From NCBI GenBank assembly GCA_010645155.1, contig CM021317.1:11926658-11990657 (forward strand): a DNA stretch of 64,000 bases, given 5' to 3'. Under the pieces are notes generated by a model. That model did no database searches, had not been told where the DNA came from, and saw only the letters and a list, made by a program, of their open reading frames with translations. Every line of letters starts with the position of its first letter. Positions within the stretch are counted from its first letter, which is position 1. A program made the position numbers and the translations under genes. Positions 22,004 through 32,893 of this stretch are shown here, piece after piece. Source of the DNA: Tigriopus japonicus (taxonomy: Eukaryota > Arthropoda > Copepoda > Harpacticoida > Harpacticidae).

Positions 22004-24088
22004 TCATTCGGTGAACATGAGGGACAGTTGTAGTTTAGAACAGGCGGTTTGAATGATATTCTGAAGCATCTCGTCCTCCGGACATTTCACGTCCAAGGCT
22101 CCAATGTCAATCAGGGCCTTCTTCGATTCGACCGTGATCTCGAAACGATCACCGCTGAACGTTTTTGGCACGGATTCCTCGCCAAACATGTCTTGAAGCA
22201 TCTCGACGAGACACTCTTTGAAATGCATCATGTCCACTTTGGCATTGGTCGGAATGTATCGCGGTTTCTCGATGGACTCTGCCTGTAAAACGGCCGATAA
22301 CACAGCATCGGCGTACATGTCATTGACGGGACTGGCGATCCATTCGAGCGTGACCATCCGTTTCTCGTGAACAATATCGATGGCTCCAAAAGCCCGAATG
22401 ATCTTCTTGTCCAGATCCGTTTCCACCAACTCAATATCGCCGGATAATTGTGACACAAGGAACTGAAGCAATTGGAAGGAGCCCTCGTAGAACACGCTCT
22501 GTCTTTGCGTCACCGTCGAAATGGTCATGTCCGTATACTTCTGGAGATCGTTCGAGGCTAAGATATGGTAGTTGAAGTTTCGTTTGACCAGGATCCCCGA
22601 GACTTTGTGCTCATCCACGGGTTTTTCCATGGCCAATGAGCCCACCACTTTGGCCATTTTCTCACCTCGGAAGTACAACTCCACGGCCACTGTGTTTCTC
22701 GGGTTGTAGAAATCAATCTTGGTTGTGGGATCGGCTTCGTACTCGCGGATAAGGGCCGACTTCAATCGGCCCATTTCATTGGCTTCGCCATGCACCAAAA
22801 CCACATGAGGGGGCTTAAGAGCCCGGATGAACTCGCTCGTCTGCTTATAGTCCGTGTGAGCCGAGAACGAGATGTAATTGACCGAGCATTTCAAAGGCAA
22901 CTTCTGTCCATTCATGGCCGTAATCTCCTCCGGTTCGGACAAAATATGCTTGGCCAGCGTGCCTTCAACACAATAACCCGCAACGATGCAGCCGTTTTTC
23001 GAGTCCGTGCACCAACTCTCGAATAATTCACGGGAGAGTCCACTCTGCATCATTCCCGGTGAAGCCAAAATCACACACGGACCGATATCGTCGAAATGAT
23101 CAATGCCTTTCAAATTAGAAATGTGTTTGAATACGAACGGATTATTCACCGCAATTTGCCGGCGAATCTTCTCATTCATGGCATTCACAAAGGTCTGATA
23201 AACGGCCATGCACTTCTTGGCCAAAGACGAGGCATAGTAGATGGGAATCTCGTGAAGTTCCGGATGAGCCGCCCAATACTCGTCCAAAATGAGCAAAAGC
23301 TCCTGGGCTCGACCCAAAGCGAATACCGGAATGAGGCATCGCCCTCCTCGATTCACGATCTCGTGAATCGTGCCCGTGAACCGACTCTCGCGATCCTCGC
23401 GTTTCTCATGGATATGCGTGCCATAAGTGGACTCGACAATGAGCACATCCGGTCTCAAAGTGGGCAACTCGGCGGCCATCAAATGGCGATCCTCTTCGCG
23501 CGAAAAATCTCCCGTGTACAAAACCCGAATCCCGGCAATCTCGATCATAAACATGGCCGCTCCCAAAACGTGACCCGCATTATACGCCCAAAACTTGATG
23601 CCGTTGATCTCTTTCTCCTCGTGAAAATTGAGCGTGTCGATTTTTTCCATGCTGGTCTCGAGATCCTGCTCGGAATAAAGCATCTGCTCAGTAGCGATAT
23701 TTGAGACCTTAATGAAATCGGACAACAGCCATCGATAGATGGCCTTGGTAGCGTGGGTCATGTAGCATTTGCCTTTAAAAGTGGTCTTCTGCAAGAACCA
23801 CGGCAACGAACCCGCATGGTCCAAATGGAAATGGGAAATGAGCAGTAAATCGATCTGATCGGCTTCAATCATGTCCACAAAGGGCAAAGCGTCCATCCCG
23901 TGTAGACCGGGATGAATGCCGCAATCAAGGAGGACGCGCTTGTCCTTGAATTCCAAGATGTGACAAGAACGACCCACTTCTTGGCCAGCACCTAAAGGCC
24001 GAATGATCATCTTGTCTTGATCTTCGGGGAGGGCCGAGGGCGTGGCTGACACCACGAAACCCGGTGAATGGGCTCGTTTGTGAGCCAT
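22004..24088 (-). CDS. cpsf3: CPSF73, pre-mRNA 3' end endonuclease
   Basis: This zinc-dependent endonuclease cleaves pre-mRNA at the poly(A) site and histone pre-mRNA 3' ends, in the mCF module with CPSF100 and symplekin. The 694-residue intronless product has the metallo-beta-lactamase core with motif 2 HFHLDH at 86-91, the motif 3 region [17 protein letters not shown], motif 4 [19 protein letters not shown], the beta-CASP insert ([35 protein letters not shown]) and the downstream histidines in SFSAHTDY and [16 protein letters not shown]. The C-terminal domain continues to LQLSLMFTE. Length and start ([10 protein letters not shown]) fit the family (human about 684). All catalytic motifs are intact. 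Confidence 0.97.
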   Translation of the reverse strand: MAHKRAHSPGFVVSATPSALPEDQDKMIIRPLGAGQEVGRSCHILEFKDKRVLLDCGIHPGLHGMDALPFVDMIEADQIDLLLISHFHLDHAGSLPWFLQKTTFKGKCYMTHATKAIYRWLLSDFIKVSNIATEQMLYSEQDLETSMEKIDTLNFHEEKEINGIKFWAYNAGHVLGAAMFMIEIAGIRVLYTGDFSREEDRHLMAAELPTLRPDVLIVESTYGTHIHEKREDRESRFTGTIHEIVNRGGRCLIPVFALGRAQELLLILDEYWAAHPELHEIPIYYASSLAKKCMAVYQTFVNAMNEKIRRQIAVNNPFVFKHISNLKGIDHFDDIGPCVILASPGMMQSGLSRELFESWCTDSKNGCIVAGYCVEGTLAKHILSEPEEITAMNGQKLPLKCSVNYISFSAHTDYKQTSEFIRALKPPHVVLVHGEANEMGRLKSALIREYEADPTTKIDFYNPRNTVAVELYFRGEKMAKVVGSLAMEKPVDEHKVSGILVKRNFNYHILASNDLQKYTDMTISTVTQRQSVFYEGSFQLLQFLVSQLSGDIELVETDLDKKIIRAFGAIDIVHEKRMVTLEWIASPVNDMYADAVLSAVLQAESIEKPRYIPTNAKVDMMHFKECLVEMLQDMFGEESVPKTFSGDRFEITVESKKALIDIGALDVKCPEDEMLQNIIQTACSKLQLSLMFTE

Positions 24089-24820
24089 GATGTTCCTTGG
24101 GGGATCGAGAATGGGACCGGGAAGTTTAAGAGTGGCAATGGAACAAACGGATTAACGACAAGCGAGGTTGGGTTTGTTATTGTTTTGGAAATTAAGGGTG
24201 GCCAGATTGGACATGGATTGATATATATTCTTGTTTTATTTTTACTAGCTCTCCTCACTTAAGATCAAACATCAATTTCTTGAAGTATCTTGTTTTTGTC
24301 TCTTTGCGACTGCAAACACAGTGCTGACTAGCCTTAACGAATGTCTACACTTTTTGTAAGGCAGAATGAGAGCGTACAAACAATCGATACTGCAAAAAGT
24401 GATTGATTTCGGAACAATGTTTTATTAGTACCAGGCAACCTCAAGTTATAGTCCTGCCATGGTATTTTCCCGATGAGATCGTGACAACTTCAGTTTAGCA
24501 TTACCCGTAAATTTTTCTACGGCTAGAGACGAGGTGATCCGTCAACGGGCTTATTCTCATTAAATTTCCTGCCACCTAGTCATCAAATTGGACGTCAAAT
24601 CTTACCTTCATTCACTTCATTTCAAAAGGCGTCTAAATGTGCTCCATATTTGATCAACCAGTCTAAAGAGTGTTGAAGTTGAAAAGTGAGAAGACGATTT
24701 TGCAGAGAAACTAGGTTTTATTCCTGTTTCATATTTACAAGTACAAAGATAGAAAGAGTAGAGAAAAATTTGGCGAGAAAAAGCCGATCATTTCAGGTCC
24801 TCAGATATCTTACTAATCGC
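24089..24820. other. Upstream region of CPSF73
   Basis: Non-coding interval between the CPSF73 start codon and the end of the SPOP-like remnant. The part from about 24.71 kb is the 3' flank of the SPOP-like copy and is also present after the second copy at 34.38-34.50 kb. Nothing else is recognised. Confidence 0.35.
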
Positions 24821-25937
24821 TCACAACTTTCCAAATTTCATAGCGAACTCAAAGAGATTCTTTGACGAATCTTGGGAGAGACTCTTCCATCCGTCACTCC
24901 CAATCACTTCATCAGCGTGGTTGTAGATGTATTCCAAACACTTTTGGATCAAATACTGTGACTGAACAAGCTCTCCAAGTTCAAGAAAGTCACCGACATT
25001 GTCGACCGTTAAGGTATTATTCGAAGCATAAGTCTTCAAGTTAACCATGTGATATTTATCAGCGGCATAGATGAGTTGGTGCTCAAATCCGTCCATTTCT
25101 CTGATATTATCAGTATATACATATTCGAGGAGCTTTTCCAAAGCCGCAGAATCGACATCTTGAATGTGAACTTCGTCAGACTTACTCTCCTTGTGTCTAT
25201 CGTTAGAAAACATGACCTTGAAAACATCCGAGCTGGCAGCTAACATGTGCTTATGACATGATAGCTTGATTTCGTCACACAACAAGTACATATCCGGAAA
25301 ACTCGTCCGGAATAGACGACGATGCAAGAGCTTGTCAGGATCAATCGGAGAAGTCGTTTCGGAGACAATCTCATTCCCACAATTCAGCTCCATCCAGCAA
25401 CGAATTACCAAGGAATTGTCCAGACGTAACAGGTTCAAAGCCCTTTCATAAATTTTCTTCAAATCTAAACCCATGCTACAATCCACAGGGTTTCCGCAAC
25501 CTTGATAGTACCCTTGAAGGATGTTGCATTCAGCAATAGGCTTATGCCCATCTCCAAGAATCCAAAACTTACATCTCACGGGAACTGAAATGTTGAAGAT
25601 TGCGAATCCCAACCACTCTGATAACGAACGTTTCTTTGGCCTTGGTGTTTTTGAGCATGGATCAATCCTCCTGGAGGTCGTGTCAAGAAAACACTAACGG
25701 TAGCAGTTTTTCATTGGCAGGTTGGGATGGGGTAGTGCTTTGAATAGTAACATTCATTTGGAATTCTAAATCAGATTTGGAGACCGAAGGATCGGGAGTG
25801 GTAAACTTGGCCGAAGAGTAAGTTTCCACATTGGATGGAAGAGGCACTTGCAACTTTGATAAAAAGTCTTCGATGACGAAGGTATGTGTTTCAGTTTCAG
25901 TGCTCTTAAGAAGCAAGTAGGAGAAGTAATTAATCAA
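24821..25937 (-). pseudogene. SPOP-like MATH-BTB gene, probably broken copy
   Basis: Two blocks match the intact paralogue at 34506-35669. Block 25683-25937 encodes the start of the MATH domain (THTFVIEDFLSKLQVPLPSN) and ends at TGA. Block 24821 to about 25690 encodes the rest: a late MATH part (RCKFWILGDGHKP), a BTB domain (LSCHKHMLAASSDVFKVMF) and the C-terminal helices. The blocks are in different frames with stop codons (TAG near 25692, TGA at 25683) at the switch, and the linker present in the other copy is missing. The 5' end lacks an ATG; the first block begins in a TTG context after a stop-rich stretch. A tiny intron (CTACC|GTTAGT donor) could rescue the middle but not the start. MATH-BTB proteins are substrate adaptors of cullin-3 ubiquitin ligases. 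Confidence 0.7.
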
Positions 25938-26379
25938 CTTTTCCTAACATCACCTAATCTAACGGTCACAACATATGATCCCAAAGCCTAGCCTTGCAGG
26001 GCCTGAAGCCTAATCCTAAAGCTGTGTTGCAACATACACTTTGCATATTTATCTATGCCGAGGCACTGAGAATCCGTGCGCGAACTTGGACTTCTAGGTC
26101 CAAGAGCGTACCGGCCCATCCTTAAGACTGCCTGGAGTCTGGTGATTCCCGTTTAGAGAACTCTCATCAAGACCACATGCTTTTATTGGGAACACAAAAC
26201 TTTCGCTACGTTTGTTTTTACCACGCAACCTCGCTCACGTGAGGTTGCACTTAGCATTGCGGGGTGGTTTTCTGAGCTAGACCATGGATATACTTACAGA
26301 AGAGGATGCGAAGACAGCTGTTTGTTGTTGTTTTTGAGAGCCCAATGAGGCCCTCTGGAGTGAACGATAGGGAAGTGTT

Positions 26380-26620
26380 ATGGACTCAATATTCAATATT
26401 TTATACTAAATCAGTGAACAAATTGTCTAGACATCATTCTAGTTTGTGTTTCTGTCTCTTAGAAATAATTAAATGCTACCCACTCTTGGGTAAATCACGT
26501 TCACCACTCATTATCAACCCTATTCAACTTATCCTGAAATGCCAATGGTTTCAGAATATAAGTACCAAACAACACCATCAAAGTGAAGAATACAGTGCTC
26601 CATGAGAGTGATCTGTTCTT
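26380..26620 (-). repeat. Dispersed repeat, inverted copy of the 45.03-45.30 kb sequence
   Basis: Blocks such as CAACCCTATTCAACTTATCC, GAAATGCCAATGGTTTC and ATTGTCTAGACATCATTC reappear reverse-complemented and slightly diverged at about 45030-45300. No ends or target duplication could be defined. The remainder of 25.94-27.26 kb holds only short hairpins (for example near 26.09 and 26.23 kb) and no gene. Confidence 0.6.
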
Positions 26621-27263
26621 CACTGCATTCTGCATGAATAATCAGTGTGAGGGAATCATCAACAACTCAACTATTAGTTGACAAAAAAATTGTTTAATCT
26701 CGTGCTTCCTCTCGGTTTGGCTGATCAAAATGTTGATATTTGGCATCTAATGGATTTCAAGGATTTCAGACGATAAAATGCTGACTAAAAATGATGTTTT
26801 TATGGGGAAGAGTGTGGATACTGTGGCTGTGAGTTTCATTGTAAATAACATGGCCACAGTTTTCTAAAAAGACGCCCAATCTTCATGAAACTTGATCGAA
26901 GTATAACTGAACTCGTTGTCTGAAGTTGGTATTATTATATTTAAGTTACATATGCATTTATTCGAGATCCATTCTCCATTTTGTGCGAGATATTGGTCTG
27001 AAGGAGCTCAGTTTTGACTAATTCCCGAGAACAGAAAGCAGCATTATAAAAATGAATGGTAGGAAAAGGAGCGCTATCTAATGCTGCAACAATATTCTGA
27101 AGCGATGTTTGCTATCAAACACCTATTTCTATCGTTTTTTTGGCAATTTCGTTCAAATTCACTGCAGAGCCGCACCGTTTTAAGGGCCTCATTGGGCTAC
27201 GCGTCAGCTGAAGTTCGCGTCCTGTGGTGAGAGGTTCCTGGCTAGACTCATGCCCTGCCCGTA

Positions 27264-27799
27264 GGGCAGGTCACAGTTAGTAGATAACAAGTCGTCTAGA
27301 TGAGTCTTAAAAACTTATGATGGGTCGTCTAATGGATAGATTCGTCGCAAAGAGGGAGGAAGCAAGTTCAACATCAGAAGAGTGAAACAAAATTTTCATG
27401 TTTTTGGTAACGGCACAATCAAATCAAGAAACAATACTTTGGTCAAAGCTCTTCCCCTTTAGTTATTGTCATCTAAAATATTTAATCCGTGGTTTTCAGT
27501 CAGAATAAAAGTCAAAATCATAAAGAGAGAATCAAAATTTGCCTGAGATATCACCAAAAATGGGCGATTGTGCCAATTTTTTTCGCCAAATTTTCCCGAT
27601 TTCGCCTAATTTTTCGCCAAATTTGCTCAATTCGCCAAATTTATCGCCAGAAATACAAAAATCGCCAGATTTATCGCCAGTGATATCAAAATCGCCAGAT
27701 CAGCTGATTTCGCCAGATTAATTTTTCTATCGCCAGACACGTTTCAAAATCGCCAGATTCGTGAAATCTGGCGATAGAAATCGCCAGTTGGCAACCCTG
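27264..27799 (-). mobile_element. Partial hAT-type element, inverted
   Basis: This is the reverse complement of the left part of the 1457-bp element at 6456-7912, covering its terminus (ends GGCAACCCTG at 27799), the TCGCC-rich subterminal repeats and the block around GGTCGTCTAATGGATAGA. Homology stops near 27264 at AGGCAGGTCACAG, so the right two thirds are missing. The GCC-rich open frames inside it are repeat artefacts. Confidence 0.82.
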
Positions 27800-29713
27800 G
27801 TTTGAAATATTTGACCGAGCGCAGAAGAGGAAAGAACAGAATCACCAGAAAAGGGCGGCGCAACACTACGGAGCACAAAATCAACAACCTTTTTCTCACT
27901 GTGCTTATTCTATTGACCAGTTCTTGCACACGTGCATGAATGAGTAAATTCTCCAAAAACCAGTTCTGGTCAGTGCTGCCAGGTCTCAAGTAAAAATAAG
28001 CCAGAGACTCTTCAAAAATATGCCAAATGGGGCCAAATATGCCAGATTACCGGTACGAAATGTGCCAGAAAAATGTCAGACTATTTCTACTAAGTCACCC
28101 TAAAGTTAGAGTGGAAATCAAAAGCACATTTGTGGCATTTTGTCCGGCGCCCGGTAAATAGGTCACATGGGAAAACAGTCACGGTAAATAGGTCACAGAA
28201 AAGGTCACTCTTTAACGGTCACAGTAAAAAGGGCACAGACCCACGCAGCTCCAGAGGTAGCCAAGGGGGTGAACCCATAGACCCTGGTATCTTCCTTGGT
28301 AGAAGATTGTCCCATGGGACTCTAAGATTTACCAGTTGGAACATAATTATGCCAAGGCAAAGGTCCCATAAGTCAACAGGAAGTCATCCCCAACATCTGT
28401 TAGGATCTTAACCCACCCCGGATCCGGCGGACAATGAGGAGGAAGTTCCCTCACCCCTCTGGAGTCAAAATTACATCCTACTTTCGATACTTAGAGATAG
28501 GAAAAAAGATAAACCAAATCGAATTTTCAATCTTGATCGTCAACTTTGGAACTTTGTATTAATCGCTCCAGGGATCAAGGACACGTAACCCAAAGCACGA
28601 AGCCCTTATCTTTGACCAGGCAAAAGGTTTTTGATCCTGGGAGCTCTTCTCATATTCCTGATCCCCGGTTCTGGATCTTACCTCAAAAATCCAGGGAATC
28701 ACTGCTACCTGGACACGGTGATCTGCTATGTACTGGGTTAATTGAGTTGGCTCGCCTAAGAAAATTTTTGGTATCATGTTATGCTTGAGAGTTGTGTGAT
28801 CATGATGGTACCTTGCAAAAAATAGTTAGTGGGCAGTTTTCAGCATTTTTAAAAAATTAAGGATTTTTTTGTGCATTGCTCCATCTTTGAACTTCCACTC
28901 TTGATGTCAACTGATTTGATCCTCTTCTTTTAACGTGACCAATTAGATACTTATTCAAAAACATTTTTATTGCATTTAGAGTAGTGATGGGATGAGACGG
29001 CATTTCCAATACTTGAGACCAACTGATGCCGGTCTCAATGAGGTGTCCGCCACCGATTGAACCAATTTGTGTTTAACAATTTTGTTAAGGCGTGTAATTG
29101 AAATCTAACTCTCTTTTGAGGAATTTCTAATATGCATGGAGACCATGACCTTTATTGACGCCGTATCAAATAACTTTTTGACTAATATTGTCTGTTTCAA
29201 TATGGTTCCTTTGACATTCAAATCTTAGTTGCTAGTCACACTTCTTAGCCAGGTTGACTAGAATGTGGTAATAATGTCGTGATTTGCCACCTGATTTCAA
29301 TGTTGATAGGGCTTTAGCAAATGGAAATTTCAAATAATAACTGTGCACTAACGAGTTAAATAAAATCTTGCGTTGCAACATAATAACATGAGCAATCGTT
29401 AAATGAAATATTCTCCGACAATTTGGAGGATGTAACATAAGTTTTTGTGTTAATGAAAAAGATTTCACGTCACAATTTCAGCGGTTCTTCAGGTATTTTT
29501 CTTCAAAACTCTAAAGCCAACATGTTATGCCAAGTTGTGGAATCAACGAGATGTTCCTTGCTTTGAAATTTATATTGTTTAAGTTTAAAAGAACGGAAAA
29601 ATAAATCTAGATATTTCGTGCCCTCAAACTGAAACCGATCGAACACCAGAGAAAAAAGCAAAACCCAATTGAGCACATTTGGCAACACTTCGCATTTCTC
29701 TCTTGGTCTCAAG
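27800..29713. other. Gene-free interval between elements
   Basis: Apart from the GGTCAC-rich block listed separately, I recognise no gene or RNA. Segment 27968-28080 (CAGTGCTGCCAGGTCTCAAG...) looks like another degraded hAT-type end but lacks a partner. Confidence 0.3.
28148..28250 (+). repeat. GGTCAC-rich irregular tandem block
   Basis: The unit CGGTAAATAGGTCAC and its variants (AACAGTCAC, AAAAGGTCAC, AACGGTCAC, AAAAAGGGCAC) recur about six times over roughly 100 bases with irregular spacing of about 13-20. It looks like a subterminal repeat of a transposon whose ends were not found. Confidence 0.55.
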
Positions 29714-30010
29714 TAGTGATGTGACTTGGTGTGTTGGGCAAGCTTTTTTGCGCGAGGTCGCAAGGTAGGGTCACCTAATGGAGATTTCGTATTGTGCTCA
29801 GCTATATCAGCAAACACAAATTTGAGTGTCATTTGCAACCCTGTTCAGAAGTCACAAAAGTTAGGGACGCCGTTCCGTTCTCCTTGATAAAAAAACAGGT
29901 TTTTGAAGATTGGTAAGCAAAGCCGAATACGATTTCACAAAGGTCGATTGGCGACACTACCTTACGACCTCGCGCAAAAAGCTTGCCCAACACACCAAGT
30001 CACATCACTA
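29714..30010. mobile_element. 297-bp hAT-type MITE with long terminal inverted repeats
   Basis: The left end TAGTGATGTGACTTGGTGTG and its following 30 or so bases (to GCGCGAGGTCGYAAGGTAG) are repeated inverted at the right end. Flanks are GTCTCAAG on both sides (29706-29713 and 30011-30018), a perfect 8-bp target duplication. The first bases match the termini of the 0.7-kb elements that follow, so it probably belongs to the same mobilisation system. Confidence 0.88.
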
Positions 30011-30018
30011 GTCTCAAG

Positions 30019-30726
30019 TAGTGATGTGACTTGGGCAAGTAATGAGTCATCACAAACACCCAAGAACAAGTTGTTGACAAGCATTACTTGGGCAATACAC
30101 CAATACACTTCCCAAGCTCAAGGAACATCGGAAGATGCAGTTGCCGGCAGTTGCTCTTTAAAGAGTTAAGATAATTGCAGTGTGACTTAGAAGAAAAAAT
30201 GTCAAGTTGCATTTTCGATGATCTTTTGACCTTAATAATTTAGCAATAAATAGTGGAAGTGATGCAAAAAAAATATTTCAATTTGGATAGCATTTGCAAA
30301 ACCATGGTTTTTTTTGTTTCGGTTCTAGGCCACACATGAATGCACTTTTGAGGCTAATCAAGACCGAGATTTAGAAGTCACACTTCCAGAACAATCTCGT
30401 TTACTCAGAGTTGCCGGCATGAAAAAGTAAAATGCCAAATCTTTTTTTAGTATTCTCGAAATCTTTTGCATTTCCCCATGTGAGAGAATTGAAGTGTGTA
30501 ATTTTCTTAAAAATACCTCCTTTCAAAGGTATGGGCCCTATTCAACTGAAGCAGCCTGGTTTAGTGAAATTCAGATGGCAAGTTTATTCTTCGTTCATAG
30601 CAAATTTGGCAAACCTGTTAGCTGGGAAAAGTACTTGTACAAGCACCCAAGCTATGCCAAGCTTCAGCAAGCCCAAGCATTGTGCCAATACAGCTTGCCC
30701 AATCTCTTGTTTGCCCCCCATCACTA
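30019..30726 (+). mobile_element. 708-bp hAT-type non-autonomous element, copy 1
   Basis: It begins TAGTGATGTGACTTGGGCAA and ends CCATCACTA, with an 8-bp inverted terminus (TAGTGATG). Flanks are GTCTCAAG at 30011-30018 and 30727-30734, a perfect octamer duplication; the left octamer is shared with the MITE at 29714-30010. It carries no transposase. A second copy (30905-31618) aligns over the whole length with moderate divergence. Confidence 0.9.
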
Positions 30727-30904
30727 GTCTCAAGTCGGAATCAAGACCAGCGAGACTTTCATTGTATTGGTCTGGTCTCATACTGTATGAGACATTGCTG
30801 GTATCAGCCCCATCAGTAATTTAGAGTATAGGCAAATATTGTAAATCAAAATTGATAAACATTCAAATAATCATCATTCATGGCTGTTATATCGTGATCG
30901 ACTG

Positions 30905-31618
30905 TAGTGATGTGACTTGGGCAAGTAATGAGTCATCACAAACACCCCAACCACAAGTTGTTGACAAGCATTACTTGGGCAATACACCAATACACTTGGC
31001 AAGCTCATGGAACATTGGAAGACGCAGTTGCCGGCAGTTGCTCTTAGAAGATTTCAGATGCTTGCAGTGTGACTTAGAAGAAAAGAACGTCAAGTTGCAT
31101 TTTCAATGATCTTTTGACCTTAATAATTTAGCAATAAACAGTGGAAGTGAAACAAAAATTTTTTTGATTTGGATAGCATTTGCAAAACCATGTTTTTTCT
31201 TTAGTTTCCGTTCTAAGCCACACATGAATACACTTTTCGGGTCAATCAAGAATGAGATTTAACAGTCACACTTGGGAACAAGCTCGGTCACTCAGAGTTG
31301 CTAGAAAAAAATATAAGATGCCAACTCTTTTTTTTGAAATATTCTCAAAAGCTTTTGCATTTCTCGATACAAAAGCTTTGAATTGTGTATTTTCATCTAA
31401 AAATCCATCCTAACAAGGGCATGGGCCCTATTTCGCTGAAACTTTCTGGTTAATTGAAATTCTGATGCCGAAGGTTTAGTCTTCATTCCTAGCAAATTTG
31501 GCAAACCTGTAAGGTGGGAAAAATACTTGTACAGGCACCCAAGTAGACCCAAGTATCGGCAAGTCCAAGGTACTGTACCGGACCGCTTGCCCAAGCTCCT
31601 GTTTGGCTCCCATCACTA
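30905..31618 (+). mobile_element. 714-bp hAT-type non-autonomous element, copy 2
   Basis: It has the same ends and interior as copy 1. Its target duplication is ATCGACTG (30897-30904 and 31619-31626), also perfect. The two copies are therefore independent insertions in the same orientation, not a tandem duplication. Confidence 0.92.
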
Positions 31619-31724
31619 ATCGACTGTTTATATTCCATCGATCTCTCTTGACAAGATCCAAGCAATCATAGTCATAGATTTATAAGAACATATTTTTATA
31701 TCCTATTATCCTATTATTACTACA

Positions 31725-32010
31725 ATGGCAATTACCATGAATGGACCAAATGTGATTTTAGTCCCCAAAAACTTTCTCCTTCCTGGCTCCAAGCAAAGGT
31801 TCTTTGACCATAAATTGGTATCAGGTTTTGTGCAACATATTGATCTAAAACCAGCTATTGCTACTTCTTCGTCTAAAACTCCTGGACGAAGCCAAGTCTC
31901 TGTAATAGAAATGAAGGAGACCCCTCTATCAATGGCTAACTCCTCCAGTACTCTGACCTTTTTTCTGTCTTTTTTTGGAAATCAGACAATGTACGTTCAA
32001 ATAGAGCCCT
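31725..32010 (-). pseudogene. N-terminal fragment of a LINE endonuclease (ORF2)
   Basis: Read on the minus strand, the sequence starts about 15 bases after the ORF1 stop and encodes a decayed AP-type endonuclease start: LYLNVHCLIS, then after a frameshift LEELAIDRGVSF, ISITETWLRPG and DEEVAIAGFRS. The Glu of the ITETWL motif is a catalytic metal ligand in non-LTR elements of the CR1/Jockey type. The frame degrades and stops near 31725. The rest of the endonuclease and the reverse transcriptase are missing, although LINEs usually lose their 5' end. Confidence 0.72.
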
Positions 32011-32011
32011 T

Positions 32012-32893
32012 TTATGGGCTTAAGGTCTTCCGATGGACCAAGTCTATCAGTTCTTGGACCTTCCTGTCCAACCTTAAAAAATCCTGCTTACTAACAAAAT
32101 TTTGCTCTACAGGAAGGGATTGTTGGGGAGGGGGAGGGGCGACTACATTGGAGTAGGACCTAGGTTGCCCATAGGAAAAAGTGGAAGGAGGAACCGGGTT
32201 ATGGATGTTGGGGAGAAGGGTAGAAATAGGAACAGGTTTTGAGGTGAGGGAAGGGAAATGGGACAGGGAGTTGGGAGAAGGAGGAGAACGGGGAGGGGGG
32301 ATGCTAAAAGGATAAAATGTTTGGGGGATTGGTTGGGGATTGGATGCTAACCTATAACCATATCTAGGAGACCCAGATTTTGCTGGTCTCGGTTTCCTCT
32401 GAATACCTCGTACATGAACCTGTCTACACTCCACATTGAAACATGTCCCACTACTCATTGATCTACGACACATGTACGGGTGGAAGAAGGGGCACTCGAC
32501 CTTTGAGCACCCTTTTTTGTTGTATTTCAAGAGCCCAAACTTCAACAATTTTTGACACCACTGTGGGTGTTCAAAAGAGCTACAACCTTTTCTATCCGGA
32601 CTACAAGGCTGCCTTTTGTGGTCCGGACAAACTTCCTTACAAGCTAGAGCTTTCTGGACAATTTTTGGTTGAGCTACTTCAACCAACTCGACCTCAGTTG
32701 CCTCTGTTTCAGTGGAGTTGTCTACAGTTGAGTCCACCTTTGAATCAACGAGCTTTCTGGTCTGACAAACCCAAGCAACCAGAGCCTCAACAATGAAAGC
32801 CTTCTTTACAACAGAGGGGTCCTTCCCTTCTAAGGCTAAATGCAGACATTTCTTAGCCTCATCGCTAACCTGACTCAAGATAGCCTCCATCAT
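32012..32893 (-). CDS. LINE ORF1 protein with Cys/His zinc knuckles
   Basis: The 293-residue frame is a retrotransposon ORF1: a helical N-terminus (MMEAILSQVSDEAKK), then a Cys/His block with CPDHKRQPCSPDRKGC, FEHPQWCQKLL, KGCSKVECPFFHPYMC and CFNVECRQVHVRG, a Pro/Ser-rich low-complexity region, and a short C-terminal helix (LDRKVQELIDLVH). Similar HP..C/FHP..C arrays occur in ORF1 of CR1/Jockey-like elements of crustaceans and cnidarians. It is expected to bind template RNA. The longest frame starts at TTG; the ATG pair at 32893 is preferred. The frame is intact although the downstream ORF2 is broken. Confidence 0.72.
   Translation of the reverse strand: MMEAILSQVSDEAKKCLHLALEGKDPSVVKKAFIVEALVAWVCQTRKLVDSKVDSTVDNSTETEATEVELVEVAQPKIVQKALACKEVCPDHKRQPCSPDRKGCSSFEHPQWCQKLLKFGLLKYNKKGCSKVECPFFHPYMCRRSMSSGTCFNVECRQVHVRGIQRKPRPAKSGSPRYGYRLASNPQPIPQTFYPFSIPPPRSPPSPNSLSHFPSLTSKPVPISTLLPNIHNPVPPSTFSYGQPRSYSNVVAPPPPQQSLPVEQNFVSKQDFLRLDRKVQELIDLVHRKTLSP

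Noticed and set aside
27489..27721. Ser/Pro-rich open frames made of repeated I-C/R-Q and S-P-D-L-S-P units
   Set aside because: They are translations of the TCGCC subterminal repeats of a hAT-type element.
30019..31618. Two 0.7-kb copies read as a tandem segmental duplication
   Set aside because: Each copy has its own different perfect 8-bp target duplication, so they are separate insertions.
32443..32796. 117-codon plus-strand frame opposite the LINE ORF1
   Set aside because: Antisense shadow of the Cys/His region of ORF1.
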